Assembly (NCBI GenBank): GCA_028874675.1
Contig: JAPPJA010000577.1
Location: 1 to 6,341 of the forward strand
Source of the DNA: Chloroflexota bacterium
Lineage (GTDB): Bacteria > Chloroflexota > Dehalococcoidia > Lucifugimonadales > UBA3495
Reading direction: 5' to 3'
DNA: 6,341 nucleotides
Part shown: in pieces, positions 1 through 5,698 of the stretch
Position numbering within the stretch: position 1 is the first letter of the stretch
Layout of the letters: the number at the start of each line of letters is the position of its first letter
Position numbers and translations under genes: made by a program
Notes under the pieces: model-generated
Databases searched by the model: none
Seen by the model: only the letters and a program-made list of their open reading frames with translations
What the model was told of the DNA's origin: nothing

Positions 1-531
1 GTGGCCCATGCGCACCATGCGGGGCTCCCCGGCCATGCTGGGCGGGCGGATGTTGGTGGTGAAAATCTTGACGCTGGAAAAGCCGTCCTGGATGTGCTCG
101 TTCAGCTGCCCCAGCACGTTGTCGGAAATGTCGCCCAGCAGCATCAGGTGGTGGGCGTAGTCGGCGTAGGAGTTGCCCTGCCAGACATTGGTGCGTTCCT
201 GGATGGCCTGGCTGATGTCGATTCCGGGGTACTGGATGGCAAAGTCCAGGATGGTCGTGGTCCCGCCGAACAGGGCGGCCCGGCTCACCTGGTCCGGGGG
301 CGCTGTCTTCAGGTCCCCCTGGCCCATTATGGGAGCGTAAACGTGCGCGTGGGGCTCAATTCCTCCAGGTACCACCACCTTGCCGGTAGCATCTATAACC
401 CGGGCCGTTTCTTCCGTCAGGGTATGGTTGGCAGCTACGGCGACGATTTTCTCGCCCTGTATCGCCACGTCCCAGTCACCCACTCCCCAGGGCGTTACCA
501 CCTGGCCATTGCGGATTATCAGGTCAAACAT
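1..531 (-). CDS. Dihydropyrimidinase / D-hydantoinase-family amidohydrolase, N-terminal part (3' end outside window)
   Basis: This is the first 177 codons of a metal-dependent amidohydrolase that leaves the window at the left edge. The N-terminus (MFDLIIRNGQVV) and the following small beta domain are typical of hydantoinases, dihydropyrimidinases and allantoinases, which open cyclic amide rings in the cytoplasm. The metal-binding HxH is at H61-A-H63, in the context GGIEPHAH where the family usually has GGIDPHTH. GGTTTILDFA at about 89-98 is also a family signature. K155, in GFSSVKIF, fits the lysine that becomes carboxylated to bridge the two metals. The remaining metal ligands lie outside the window. 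The ATG at 529-531 is supported by AGGAGG (538-543, minus) six bases upstream. It lies 110 bases downstream of the MFS transporter gene on the same strand, so co-transcription is plausible. The exact substrate (hydantoin, dihydropyrimidine or another cyclic amide) cannot be read from this fragment. Confidence 0.9.
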   Translation of the reverse strand, partial: MFDLIIRNGQVVTPWGVGDWDVAIQGEKIVAVAANHTLTEETARVIDATGKVVVPGGIEPHAHVYAPIMGQGDLKTAPPDQVSRAALFGGTTTILDFAIQYPGIDISQAIQERTNVWQGNSYADYAHHLMLLGDISDNVLGQLNEHIQDGFSSVKIFTTNIRPPSMAGEPRMVRMGH

Positions 532-537
532 GCTCCC

Positions 538-543
538 CCTCCT
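538..543 (-). promoter_or_regulatory. Strong ribosome-binding site of the amidohydrolase gene
   Basis: AGGAGG on the minus strand lies six bases before the ATG at 531-529. It fixes the start codon and indicates efficient initiation independent of the upstream transporter gene. Confidence 0.75.
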
Positions 544-581
544 GTCTCCCGATTATGTGCTTGCCCGTCCCCGTTTGCGAC

Positions 582-591
582 GAATTGTACC
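582..591 (-). promoter_or_regulatory. Candidate -10 element for the amidohydrolase gene
   Basis: GGTACAATTC on the minus strand contains TACAAT, five of six matches to the sigma-70 -10 consensus. It lies in the 110-base gap between the transporter stop and the amidohydrolase start and would give a leader of roughly 45 bases. The -35 position (607-612) is poor (TCGTTT). An inverted repeat, CCTCT (590-594) and AGAGG (612-616), flanks the spacer. The same 10-mer occurs upstream of secA. If real, the hydrolase has its own promoter in addition to any read-through from the transporter. Confidence 0.25.
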
Positions 592-641
592 TCTACATTT
601 TCCCATAAACGAGAGGCATAGTCCTCATATTTGCGGCTGGT

Positions 642-2093
642 CTAGTCTCCCGCTGCGCCCGCCCGGTTCGGCTGCGGTGAACTGCGATACTCTTCAGGCA
701 GGGCATCCTCCCAGTGAGGCAACTGGTGGTGGCCGGTATTGGGCAGCAGCACTATGGAAACTACTCCCAGTCCGCTGAGCGCCAGTGAAGCGGCTATGGT
801 GGCCGTAAAATCGCCGGAAGCTATGATCGCCGGATATGAGAAACCCTCGGTCAAGTCCCTGAGCAATCCCCCGATGGCCGCTCCCGAGGCCATGCCGAAT
901 CCGGCCCCCATCATCTGGAAACCGTAGGTGGTGCCAATGGGAGCGTTGCCGTAATACTGGCGGTTGATTATCGGGAAGGCCGTCATCTCGCCGCCAAACC
1001 CGATTCCGAAAAGAATGGCGAACACGTAGAACATCCACGCGGTGTCGGCAAAGAACAGCAGCCCCACCGGCGCCACCTGCAGGAAGAAGCAAACCCCCAT
1101 TACGCCCTTGCTGCCCAAATGGTCGGCCAGGATGGGCACCGCGAAACGGGTCAGGGTGCTGGTGACCGTCAGGGCAATAAAGGTGCCCGCCGCCAGCCCC
1201 TTGGAAACTCCGGCCTCCTCCGCCATCGCCACGATGAACACCATTACTATGGCATGCCCGGCGCATCCCCAGTAATGTATGCCGATCAGGTTCCAGAAAG
1301 CCGTCGTCGGCATCACCTGCTTCAGAAATACCTTGGACCTGGCCTTGGCCGCCTCGCCCGACTGCAGCTGCCGCACCGGCTCCTCGGCCGACATGCCCAG
1401 CGGGCGCAGGCCGATGGATGCGGGCTCGTCGTAGAACAGGCGAATAAGGGCCAGCAATACCAGGCCGCCAATTATCCCGGGTATCCAGAAGGCCGCCCGG
1501 AGACCCTTCTCCTCGTCGCCGAACAGCGCTTCAACGCCGGGTATCCACGCCAGCCACCCGGCCGGATCTCCGCTGAATCCCGCAATAATCAGCAGAATTA
1601 ACGGCACGGCCACCAGGGGGCCCAGACCCTGGGATGCCTGCAGCAGCCCCATGCCCACGCCCAGCCGCCGGTGGAACCACTGGGTTACCCCGGCGGTCAG
1701 GGGCACCTGGAAGATTCCCATGGCCGCGCTCAGGATGATTCCAAAGTAAAGGTAGAACTCCCACAGGCTGTTTACCGTGGCGGTAAGCACCATCCCGATG
1801 ACGAACAGAAAGGCCCCCCACAACATTGTGTAACCGAATTCCTTACCGGTGGCCCTCCCACCGGGCGGGGGTGCGTAAAATGCCGTAAACCACCACTGCA
1901 GCGAGAAGGCCAGCCCTACCATACCGTAGCTCCACCCGAAGGTTTCCACCAGGCGTGGTATAAGTATGCTGGAGGAGGTGCGGAAGCTGGACGATCCCAG
2001 CCGCATCAGCGCGGCGGCGGCTACGATTACCCAGGCGTAATGTACTTGACGGTTTCCGAAAGCCAGCTGGGAAGGTCTGAGGTTGAAGTTCAA
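642..2093 (-). CDS. Major facilitator superfamily transporter (MCT / oxalate-formate antiporter-like)
   Basis: A 483-residue integral membrane protein with about twelve predicted helices (roughly 19-41, 55-75, 90-108, 112-132, 148-172, 203-221, 265-290, 300-325, 331-349, 352-372, 388-412, 428-450), split by a central hydrophilic loop at about 222-262. This is the MFS plan of two six-helix halves. FGWS (52-55) and the segment IGTTYGFQMMGAGFG (386-400) resemble the monocarboxylate and oxalate/formate branch, suggesting an organic anion substrate, but the substrate is not readable. The loop 2-3 motif A is unusual: residues 74-88 read APPPGGRATGKEFGY and lack the usual Asp. The equivalent loop 8-9 keeps ILADHLGSKG (321-330). 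The start is TTG at 2091-2093, preceded by AAGGA seven bases upstream. No in-frame ATG fits better, since the first Met is at 30, inside helix 1. It precedes the amidohydrolase gene on the same strand, so it may import that enzyme's substrate. Confidence 0.9.
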   Translation of the reverse strand: MNFNLRPSQLAFGNRQVHYAWVIVAAAALMRLGSSSFRTSSSILIPRLVETFGWSYGMVGLAFSLQWWFTAFYAPPPGGRATGKEFGYTMLWGAFLFVIGMVLTATVNSLWEFYLYFGIILSAAMGIFQVPLTAGVTQWFHRRLGVGMGLLQASQGLGPLVAVPLILLIIAGFSGDPAGWLAWIPGVEALFGDEEKGLRAAFWIPGIIGGLVLLALIRLFYDEPASIGLRPLGMSAEEPVRQLQSGEAAKARSKVFLKQVMPTTAFWNLIGIHYWGCAGHAIVMVFIVAMAEEAGVSKGLAAGTFIALTVTSTLTRFAVPILADHLGSKGVMGVCFFLQVAPVGLLFFADTAWMFYVFAILFGIGFGGEMTAFPIINRQYYGNAPIGTTYGFQMMGAGFGMASGAAIGGLLRDLTEGFSYPAIIASGDFTATIAASLALSGLGVVSIVLLPNTGHHQLPHWEDALPEEYRSSPQPNRAGAAGD

Positions 2094-2106
2094 AAGGATA
2101 TCCTTT
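2093..2106. promoter_or_regulatory. 14-bp perfect palindrome covering the transporter's ribosome-binding site
   Basis: AAAGGATATCCTTT is identical on both strands. It contains the transporter's Shine-Dalgarno sequence (AAGGA, minus strand) and the first base of its TTG start. In the mRNA, AAAGG and CCUUU could pair around an AUAU loop and hide the ribosome-binding site. As DNA it could be an operator half-site pair. Function is inferred only from symmetry and position. Confidence 0.35.
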
Positions 2107-2132
2107 GGACGGGGTCCCGTGGGATATGCCCT

Positions 2133-2161
2133 ATACTGCTTTCAAACCTGAAATCTGTCAA
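2133..2161 (-). promoter_or_regulatory. Candidate promoter of the MFS transporter gene
   Basis: On the minus strand a perfect -35 hexamer TTGACA lies at 2156-2161. At a 17-base spacer the -10 position (2133-2138) reads CAGTAT, which keeps A2, A5 and T6 of the consensus. TATAGG at 2130-2135 is a better -10 sequence but would need a 20-base spacer. The implied transcript would start near 2126 and carry a leader of about 30 bases containing the palindromic ribosome-binding site. The -35 match is strong; the -10 assignment is weak. Confidence 0.35.
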
Positions 2162-2322
2162 GAAAAGGGCAGGAGAGGCAGCGTTGCGATCCAGGTGGTT
2201 GATAGGAGGCAGGGGCAGGTTTCAATCCCGTCCTGGCTACACTTCGACCGTTCTCCCTGTGCCACACCGCCTGAAATGGATCGCCTCCCAATAACCCCGA
2301 TGTGCAAGTCTTGTCCTGTTCG

Positions 2323-2332
2323 GGTACAATTC
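2323..2332 (+). promoter_or_regulatory. Candidate -10 element for secA
   Basis: GGTACAATTC contains TACAAT at 2325-2330, five of six matches to the -10 consensus. At 17 bases upstream (2302-2307) the sequence is GTGCAA, a poor -35. Transcription from here would start near 2337 and give a leader of about 150 bases that includes both hairpins upstream of secA. The same 10-mer is found at the likely promoter position of the amidohydrolase gene. Confidence 0.25.
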
Positions 2333-2362
2333 TCTAAGGCAGGGCGTCCTTCAGTAGGGTGC

Positions 2363-2391
2363 CAAGGGGTCTGCCCACTGGATTCCCCTTG
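2363..2391 (+). promoter_or_regulatory. Stem-loop in the secA leader (distal)
   Basis: CAAGGGG (2363-2369) pairs perfectly with CCCCTTG (2385-2391) around a 15-base loop. There is no T-run after it, so it is not an ordinary intrinsic terminator. It may be part of a folded secA 5' leader. Confidence 0.35.
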
Positions 2392-2429
2392 TATCAACTC
2401 CCCCTGCCCCAAACCGTCCGAAAGAGCTG

Positions 2430-2452
2430 GGCGTATCAGCAATCGATACGCC
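2430..2452 (+). promoter_or_regulatory. Stem-loop 37 bases upstream of the secA start
   Basis: GGCGTATC (2430-2437) and GATACGCC (2445-2452) form a perfect 8-bp stem around a 7-base loop, AGCAATC. No T-run follows, which argues against a terminator. It could be an operator palindrome or a leader hairpin affecting secA translation or mRNA stability. The structure is directly visible; the role is inferred. Confidence 0.45.
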
Positions 2453-2489
2453 TGTCCTTCAGAAAACCTGGTAGTTAAGGTAGTTCAGC

Positions 2490-5105
2490 ATGGTTACATT
2501 GCTCCGTAAAATTATTGGCGACCCCGGCGAAAAGGCCATCGACAAAATCGCCGAAACCCTGGTTCCCGTCATTAACGACCTGGAACCTGACATGCAGGCC
2601 CGTTCCGACGAGGAACTGCTGGGCATGACCGCCCAGTTCCGCGGCCGCCTGGAGCGGGGCGAGTCCCTGGACCACCTGCTGCCCGAGGCCTTCGCCGCCG
2701 TGCGCGAGGTGGCCCGCCGGAACCTGGGCCAGCGCCACTATGACGTCCAGCTTATTGGCGGCATCGTCCTCCACCGGGGCCAGATCGCCGAAATGAGGAC
2801 CGGCGAAGGCAAGACCCTGGTGGCCACCCTGCCCGTGTACCTGAATGCCCTCACCGGTCGGGGCGTCCACGTGGTGACAGTTAACGACTACCTGGCCCGC
2901 CGCGACCCGGTGTGGATGGGACCCATCTACCACAACCTGGGCCTGACCGTGGGCTGCCTGCAGCACGATTCGTCCTATATTTACGACCCCGAATATACCA
3001 GCGGCCCCAGCGCGATGAAGTTCCTGCGGGAGGTTTCCCGCCAGGAAGCATATGGCGCCGACGTGCTGTACGGCACCAACAACGAATTTGGCTTCGACTA
3101 CCTGCGCGACAACATGTCCCTGGAGCCTGAATTCCGCGTGCAGCGGGACCGTCACTACGCCATCGTTGACGAGGTGGACAACATCCTGATTGACGAGGCC
3201 CGAACCCCCCTGATCATCAGCGGGCCCGCTGAGGAACCCGTCCAGCACTACTACACCTTCGCCAAGCTGGTTCCCCGCCTGGACCCGGACACCGACTACG
3301 CCATAGACGAACGCACCCAGGCCATATCCCTGTCCCAGCACGGCATCGAGAAGATGGAACAGTGGACCCGGGTGGACAACCTGTACGACCCCGACAACTA
3401 CCACCTGGTCCACTACATCGAGAACGCCCTTACCGCCCAGGTTCAGAAGGTCAAGGACAAGGACTACGTGATCCGGGACGGCGAGGTGGTAATAGTTGAC
3501 GAGTTCACCGGCCGCCTCCAGTTCGGCCGCCGCTGGTCCGACGGCCTGCACCAGGCCGTGGAGGCCAAGGAAAGCCTGAAAATCCAGCGCGAAAGCGTCA
3601 CCTACGCCACCATCACCCTGCAGAACTACTTCCGCATGTACGACAAGCTGGCCGGCATGACCGGTACCGCCGCCACCGAGTCGGACGAGTTCTTCAAGAT
3701 ATACGGGCTGGAGGTAGCGGTTATTCCCACCAATGTGCCCATGGTGCGGCAGGACGAGGCGGACCTGGTGTTCCAGGCCTCCGAGGCCAAGTGGCGCGCC
3801 GTGGTGGAGCACATTGTAGATATCCACGAAGCGGGCCGGCCCATCCTGGTCGGCACCACCTCAATTGAGTCCTCCGAGGCCCTGAGCGAAAGGCTGAAGC
3901 GTCGCGGCGTTCCCCACCAGGTACTGAACGCCAAGAACCACGAGCAGGAAGCGGGTATTGTTTCCCAGGCCGGCCGGCTGGGCGCGGTTACCGTTTCCAC
4001 CAACATGGCCGGCCGCGGTACCGACATCGTCCTGGGCGGGGCCAATTCCGACGGGGCGGGCTGGGCCGAGGAGCACCGGAAGGTCATCGAACTGGGCGGC
4101 CTCCACGTCATCGGCACCGAGCACCACGACGCCCGCCGCATAGATAACCAGCTACGGGGAAGGTCCGGCCGCCAGGGAGACCCCGGCAGTTCCCAGTTCT
4201 ACGTAGCCCTGGAGGACGAACTGATGCAGCGCTTCGGCGGTGACCGCATCAAGTCCGTCATGGGCTGGACCGGCATTGACGATGATACCCCCATCGAAAA
4301 CAAGCTGATTACCAAGTCCATAACCAGCGCCCAGGTCAAGGTGGAAGGTTACCACTTCGACGTCCGCAAGCACCTGCTCAACTTTGACGACGTCCTCAAC
4401 ACCCAGCGCGAGGTCATCTACATCGACCGGGAGCGAATCCTCAACGGCGACAACCTGAAGGAAAAGATCGTCGAAATGTTGCGCCAGGAGTTTGCCGACC
4501 TGGTTCGCAAGCACTTGCCCGACCGCCACCAGGACAACTGGGACGCCACCGGCCTCATCTCCGAACTGGCCCTCATCTGCCCCCTGCCCCCGGAACTGCA
4601 GGACGAGGACCGGGTCTTCAGCCACAAACTGGAGGATGTAAGCCGGATTCTTTCCGACTACGCCGAAACCGCCTACGACGCCAGGGAAGCGCAGATGGGT
4701 TCGGAAGAAATGCGCGTGCTGGAACGTCTCCTCCTGCTGCGGGCCATAGACCTCCACTGGGTCAACCACCTCACCACCATGGAAAATCTGCGCACGGGCA
4801 TCGGCCTCCACGCCTACGGCCAGCGCGATCCCCTGGTGATGTACCGCACCGAGGGTCACAAGACTTTCCAGGAATTGCTCCACCGCATGCAGCAGGACGT
4901 GGTCCACTCCCTTTTCCACGTTACCGTGAACCAGCGCCCCGCTGCCGCCGCCCGTAGGCCGTCCGACTCCGCCAAGGCCAGCCCCATGCAGAAGGTGACC
5001 GGCAACGGACGACAGGCGGTGGGAGGAGCCAAGGTGGGCCGCAACTCCAGGTGTCCCTGCAACAGCGGCAAGAAGTACAAGCGCTGTTGCGGCGCGGCCG
5101 CCTGA
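2490..5105 (+). CDS. secA: Protein translocase subunit SecA (preprotein-translocating ATPase)
   Basis: This is an 871-residue SecA, the ATPase that pushes unfolded secretory proteins through the SecYEG channel at the cytoplasmic membrane. The domains are in normal order. NBD1 has Walker A MRTGEGKT (102-109) and Walker B with VDEVDNILIDEARTP (226-240), where N231 replaces the common Ser. The preprotein cross-linking domain lies at about 245-385, followed by GMTGTA (389-394). NBD2 has TNMAGRGTDI (504-513) and the arginine-finger region QLRGRSGRQGD (554-564). The helical scaffold/wing region includes YHFDVRKHLLNFDDV (621-635) and IDLHWVNHL (753-761). The C-terminal linker (about 810-850) is Ala/Arg/Ser-rich and ends in a zinc motif, C855-P-C857-x8-C866-C867, which usually serves SecB or ribosome contact. 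The ATG at 2490 gives the standard N-terminus; AAGG (2477-2480) lies nine bases upstream. The length matches the family and no lesion is seen. Confidence 0.98.
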   Translation: MVTLLRKIIGDPGEKAIDKIAETLVPVINDLEPDMQARSDEELLGMTAQFRGRLERGESLDHLLPEAFAAVREVARRNLGQRHYDVQLIGGIVLHRGQIAEMRTGEGKTLVATLPVYLNALTGRGVHVVTVNDYLARRDPVWMGPIYHNLGLTVGCLQHDSSYIYDPEYTSGPSAMKFLREVSRQEAYGADVLYGTNNEFGFDYLRDNMSLEPEFRVQRDRHYAIVDEVDNILIDEARTPLIISGPAEEPVQHYYTFAKLVPRLDPDTDYAIDERTQAISLSQHGIEKMEQWTRVDNLYDPDNYHLVHYIENALTAQVQKVKDKDYVIRDGEVVIVDEFTGRLQFGRRWSDGLHQAVEAKESLKIQRESVTYATITLQNYFRMYDKLAGMTGTAATESDEFFKIYGLEVAVIPTNVPMVRQDEADLVFQASEAKWRAVVEHIVDIHEAGRPILVGTTSIESSEALSERLKRRGVPHQVLNAKNHEQEAGIVSQAGRLGAVTVSTNMAGRGTDIVLGGANSDGAGWAEEHRKVIELGGLHVIGTEHHDARRIDNQLRGRSGRQGDPGSSQFYVALEDELMQRFGGDRIKSVMGWTGIDDDTPIENKLITKSITSAQVKVEGYHFDVRKHLLNFDDVLNTQREVIYIDRERILNGDNLKEKIVEMLRQEFADLVRKHLPDRHQDNWDATGLISELALICPLPPELQDEDRVFSHKLEDVSRILSDYAETAYDAREAQMGSEEMRVLERLLLLRAIDLHWVNHLTTMENLRTGIGLHAYGQRDPLVMYRTEGHKTFQELLHRMQQDVVHSLFHVTVNQRPAAAARRPSDSAKASPMQKVTGNGRQAVGGAKVGRNSRCPCNSGKKYKRCCGAAA

Positions 5106-5120
5106 ACCGCCCGGTTCGGG
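5101..5120 (+). other. Stem-loop overlapping the secA stop codon
   Basis: CCTGAACC (5101-5108) pairs with GGTTCGGG (5113-5120) around a GCCC loop: eight pairs, one of them a T-G wobble. The TGA stop lies inside the stem. No T-run follows, so intrinsic termination is unlikely. It may stabilise the secA 3' end or reduce read-through into the small downstream gene. Confidence 0.35.
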
Positions 5121-5170
5121 AGCGTCGCGCCACCGCCGCCACCGGTAAAGGCTGAAGTGAGGCTGGGGAA

Positions 5171-5374
5171 ATGAAAACCGGAATTAGGATCGCCGTGCAC
5201 GTGGCGCTGGCCCTGCTGGCCGTGGTCATATTCTACGTGGGCCTGGGAGTTGGGCTGGCATTGAATCCCATCGCGGGCACAGCGCTGTGGTTCCTATCCG
5301 GCGCCCTCTTCGTCGGCAACCTGATCTGGCTGATACTTTTCCTGAACAAGCGCCGGGAAGCCGCCCAGCGGTAA
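5171..5374 (+). CDS. Small two-helix membrane protein of unknown function
   Basis: A 67-residue protein with two clear hydrophobic segments, about residues 5-30 and 37-59, joined by a short turn containing NPIAG. It ends in a basic tail, NKRREAAQR, which by the positive-inside rule would face the cytoplasm and give a hairpin with both ends inside. Residues 5-30 could resemble a signal peptide, but there is no cleavage-site pattern I trust. The ATG is supported by GAGG (5159-5162) eight bases upstream. It starts 65 bases after the secA stop on the same strand, so it may ride on the secA transcript. I do not recognise the family. Its composition, ribosome-binding site and position make it likely to be a real gene, but no role in secretion is shown. 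Confidence 0.7.
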   Translation: MKTGIRIAVHVALALLAVVIFYVGLGVGLALNPIAGTALWFLSGALFVGNLIWLILFLNKRREAAQR

Positions 5375-5381
5375 CGGCCCG

Positions 5382-5396
5382 GGGGTGTAGCGCCCC
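5382..5396 (+). terminator. Weak candidate terminator hairpin after the small membrane protein gene
   Basis: GGGGTG (5382-5387) pairs with CGCCCC (5391-5396) around TAG: a six-pair stem with one wobble. It begins eight bases after the stop of the upstream gene and precedes the toxin-antitoxin operon. What follows (ATTGGCTCTTG) is only mildly T-rich, so termination is uncertain. Confidence 0.25.
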
Positions 5397-5437
5397 ATTG
5401 GCTCTTGAAACACCGAACCCGCATTAGCCAAGCACCC

Positions 5438-5452
5438 GGCCGTTGGGCGGCC
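5438..5452. promoter_or_regulatory. Candidate operator palindrome upstream of the antitoxin gene
   Basis: GGCCG (5438-5442) and CGGCC (5448-5452) form a perfect inverted repeat with a 5-base spacer, four bases before the antitoxin's ribosome-binding site GAGGAG (5456-5461). Type II antitoxins with a ribbon-helix-helix fold usually repress their own operon at such a palindrome. No convincing -35/-10 pair is visible here, so this is a candidate only. Confidence 0.25.
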
Positions 5453-5470
5453 CTTGAGGAGAGTAACATA

Positions 5471-5698
5471 ATGGCTGCAGCGCGGCAGAAGTTTTCCAGC
5501 CAGGCGCCGCCGGAAATCCTGGATGAAATGCGGGAAATCGCCAGGAGAGAGGGACGCCAATTCCAGACGGTTCTCGAAGAAGCCATGCGCCACTACATCG
5601 AGGACAAGAACTCGGGAAATATTCGCCCGGAGGTAATGCACCATTTCCAGGCCAGTGTTGACCGCAATGAGCGCCTGTATGATCTGTTGGCCCAATGA
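5471..5698 (+). CDS. Antitoxin of a type II toxin-antitoxin pair, ribbon-helix-helix type
   Basis: A 75-residue protein encoded directly before, and overlapping, a Doc-type toxin gene. The N-terminal segment has the layout of a ribbon-helix-helix DNA-binding fold: a short strand (about 6-12, QKFSSQA), helix A (about 14-28) and helix B (about 31-46). Residues 50-75 form a charged, probably helical tail ending LYDLLAQ that would wrap the toxin. By family knowledge such proteins neutralise the toxin and repress the operon as dimers. The ATG at 5471 has a good ribosome-binding site, GAGGAG, nine bases upstream. An in-frame TTG at 5405 would add 22 residues that break the fold's usual start and has no such site, so I reject it. 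The stop TGA (5696-5698) overlaps the toxin's ATG. The classical Doc partner, Phd, has a different fold. The exact family is not certain. Confidence 0.8.
   Translation: MAAARQKFSSQAPPEILDEMREIARREGRQFQTVLEEAMRHYIEDKNSGNIRPEVMHHFQASVDRNERLYDLLAQ

Larger units (their letters stand above)
2094..2489. other. Divergent intergenic region between the transporter gene and secA
   Basis: These 396 bases separate two genes transcribed away from each other and must contain both promoters. I see a TTGACA-type candidate on the minus strand, a TACAAT candidate on the plus strand, two clean hairpins (2363-2391 and 2430-2452) in what would be the secA leader, and a G-rich segment at 2205-2219. Short open frames on both strands cross the region but have no ribosome-binding site or recognisable family, so I call no gene. 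A 9-base direct repeat GTCCTTCAG (2346-2354, 2454-2462) is within chance expectation. Confidence 0.6.

Noticed and set aside
1..621. 206-codon plus-strand open frame opposite the amidohydrolase
   Set aside because: The minus strand carries clear hydantoinase motifs (HxH, GGTTTILDFA, the carboxylated Lys context) and a strong ribosome-binding site; the plus frame has no motif.
2219..2229. GGTTTCAATCC, which resembles the end of many CRISPR repeats
   Set aside because: There is a single copy, with no second repeat or regular spacing anywhere in the window.
2205..2288. GGAGGC (2205-2210) and GCCTCC (2283-2288) as a long-range stem of a structured RNA, and a G-rich run as a possible quadruplex
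   Set aside because: Six pairs across more than 70 bases and two-tetrad G runs are expected by chance in this composition; known SRP, RNase P, tmRNA and 6S core motifs were not seen.
2105..2509. Plus-strand open frame overlapping the secA start, Cys-rich, ending HGYIAP; considered as a SecM-like regulatory leader peptide
   Set aside because: It has no ribosome-binding site at any in-frame start, no hydrophobic secretion signal and no RAGP- or RAPP-type arrest motif, and the candidate secA promoter lies inside it.
2475..3827. A 450-codon open frame on the minus strand, antisense to secA
   Set aside because: It is a shadow of secA codon usage in GC-rich DNA: it is Val/Gly/His/Gln-rich, shows no family motif and lies wholly opposite a certain gene.
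5405..5470. Upstream TTG start that would lengthen the antitoxin by 22 residues
   Set aside because: The ATG at 5471 has GAGGAG at a proper distance and begins the expected fold; the extension lacks a ribosome-binding site and looks like untranslated leader.
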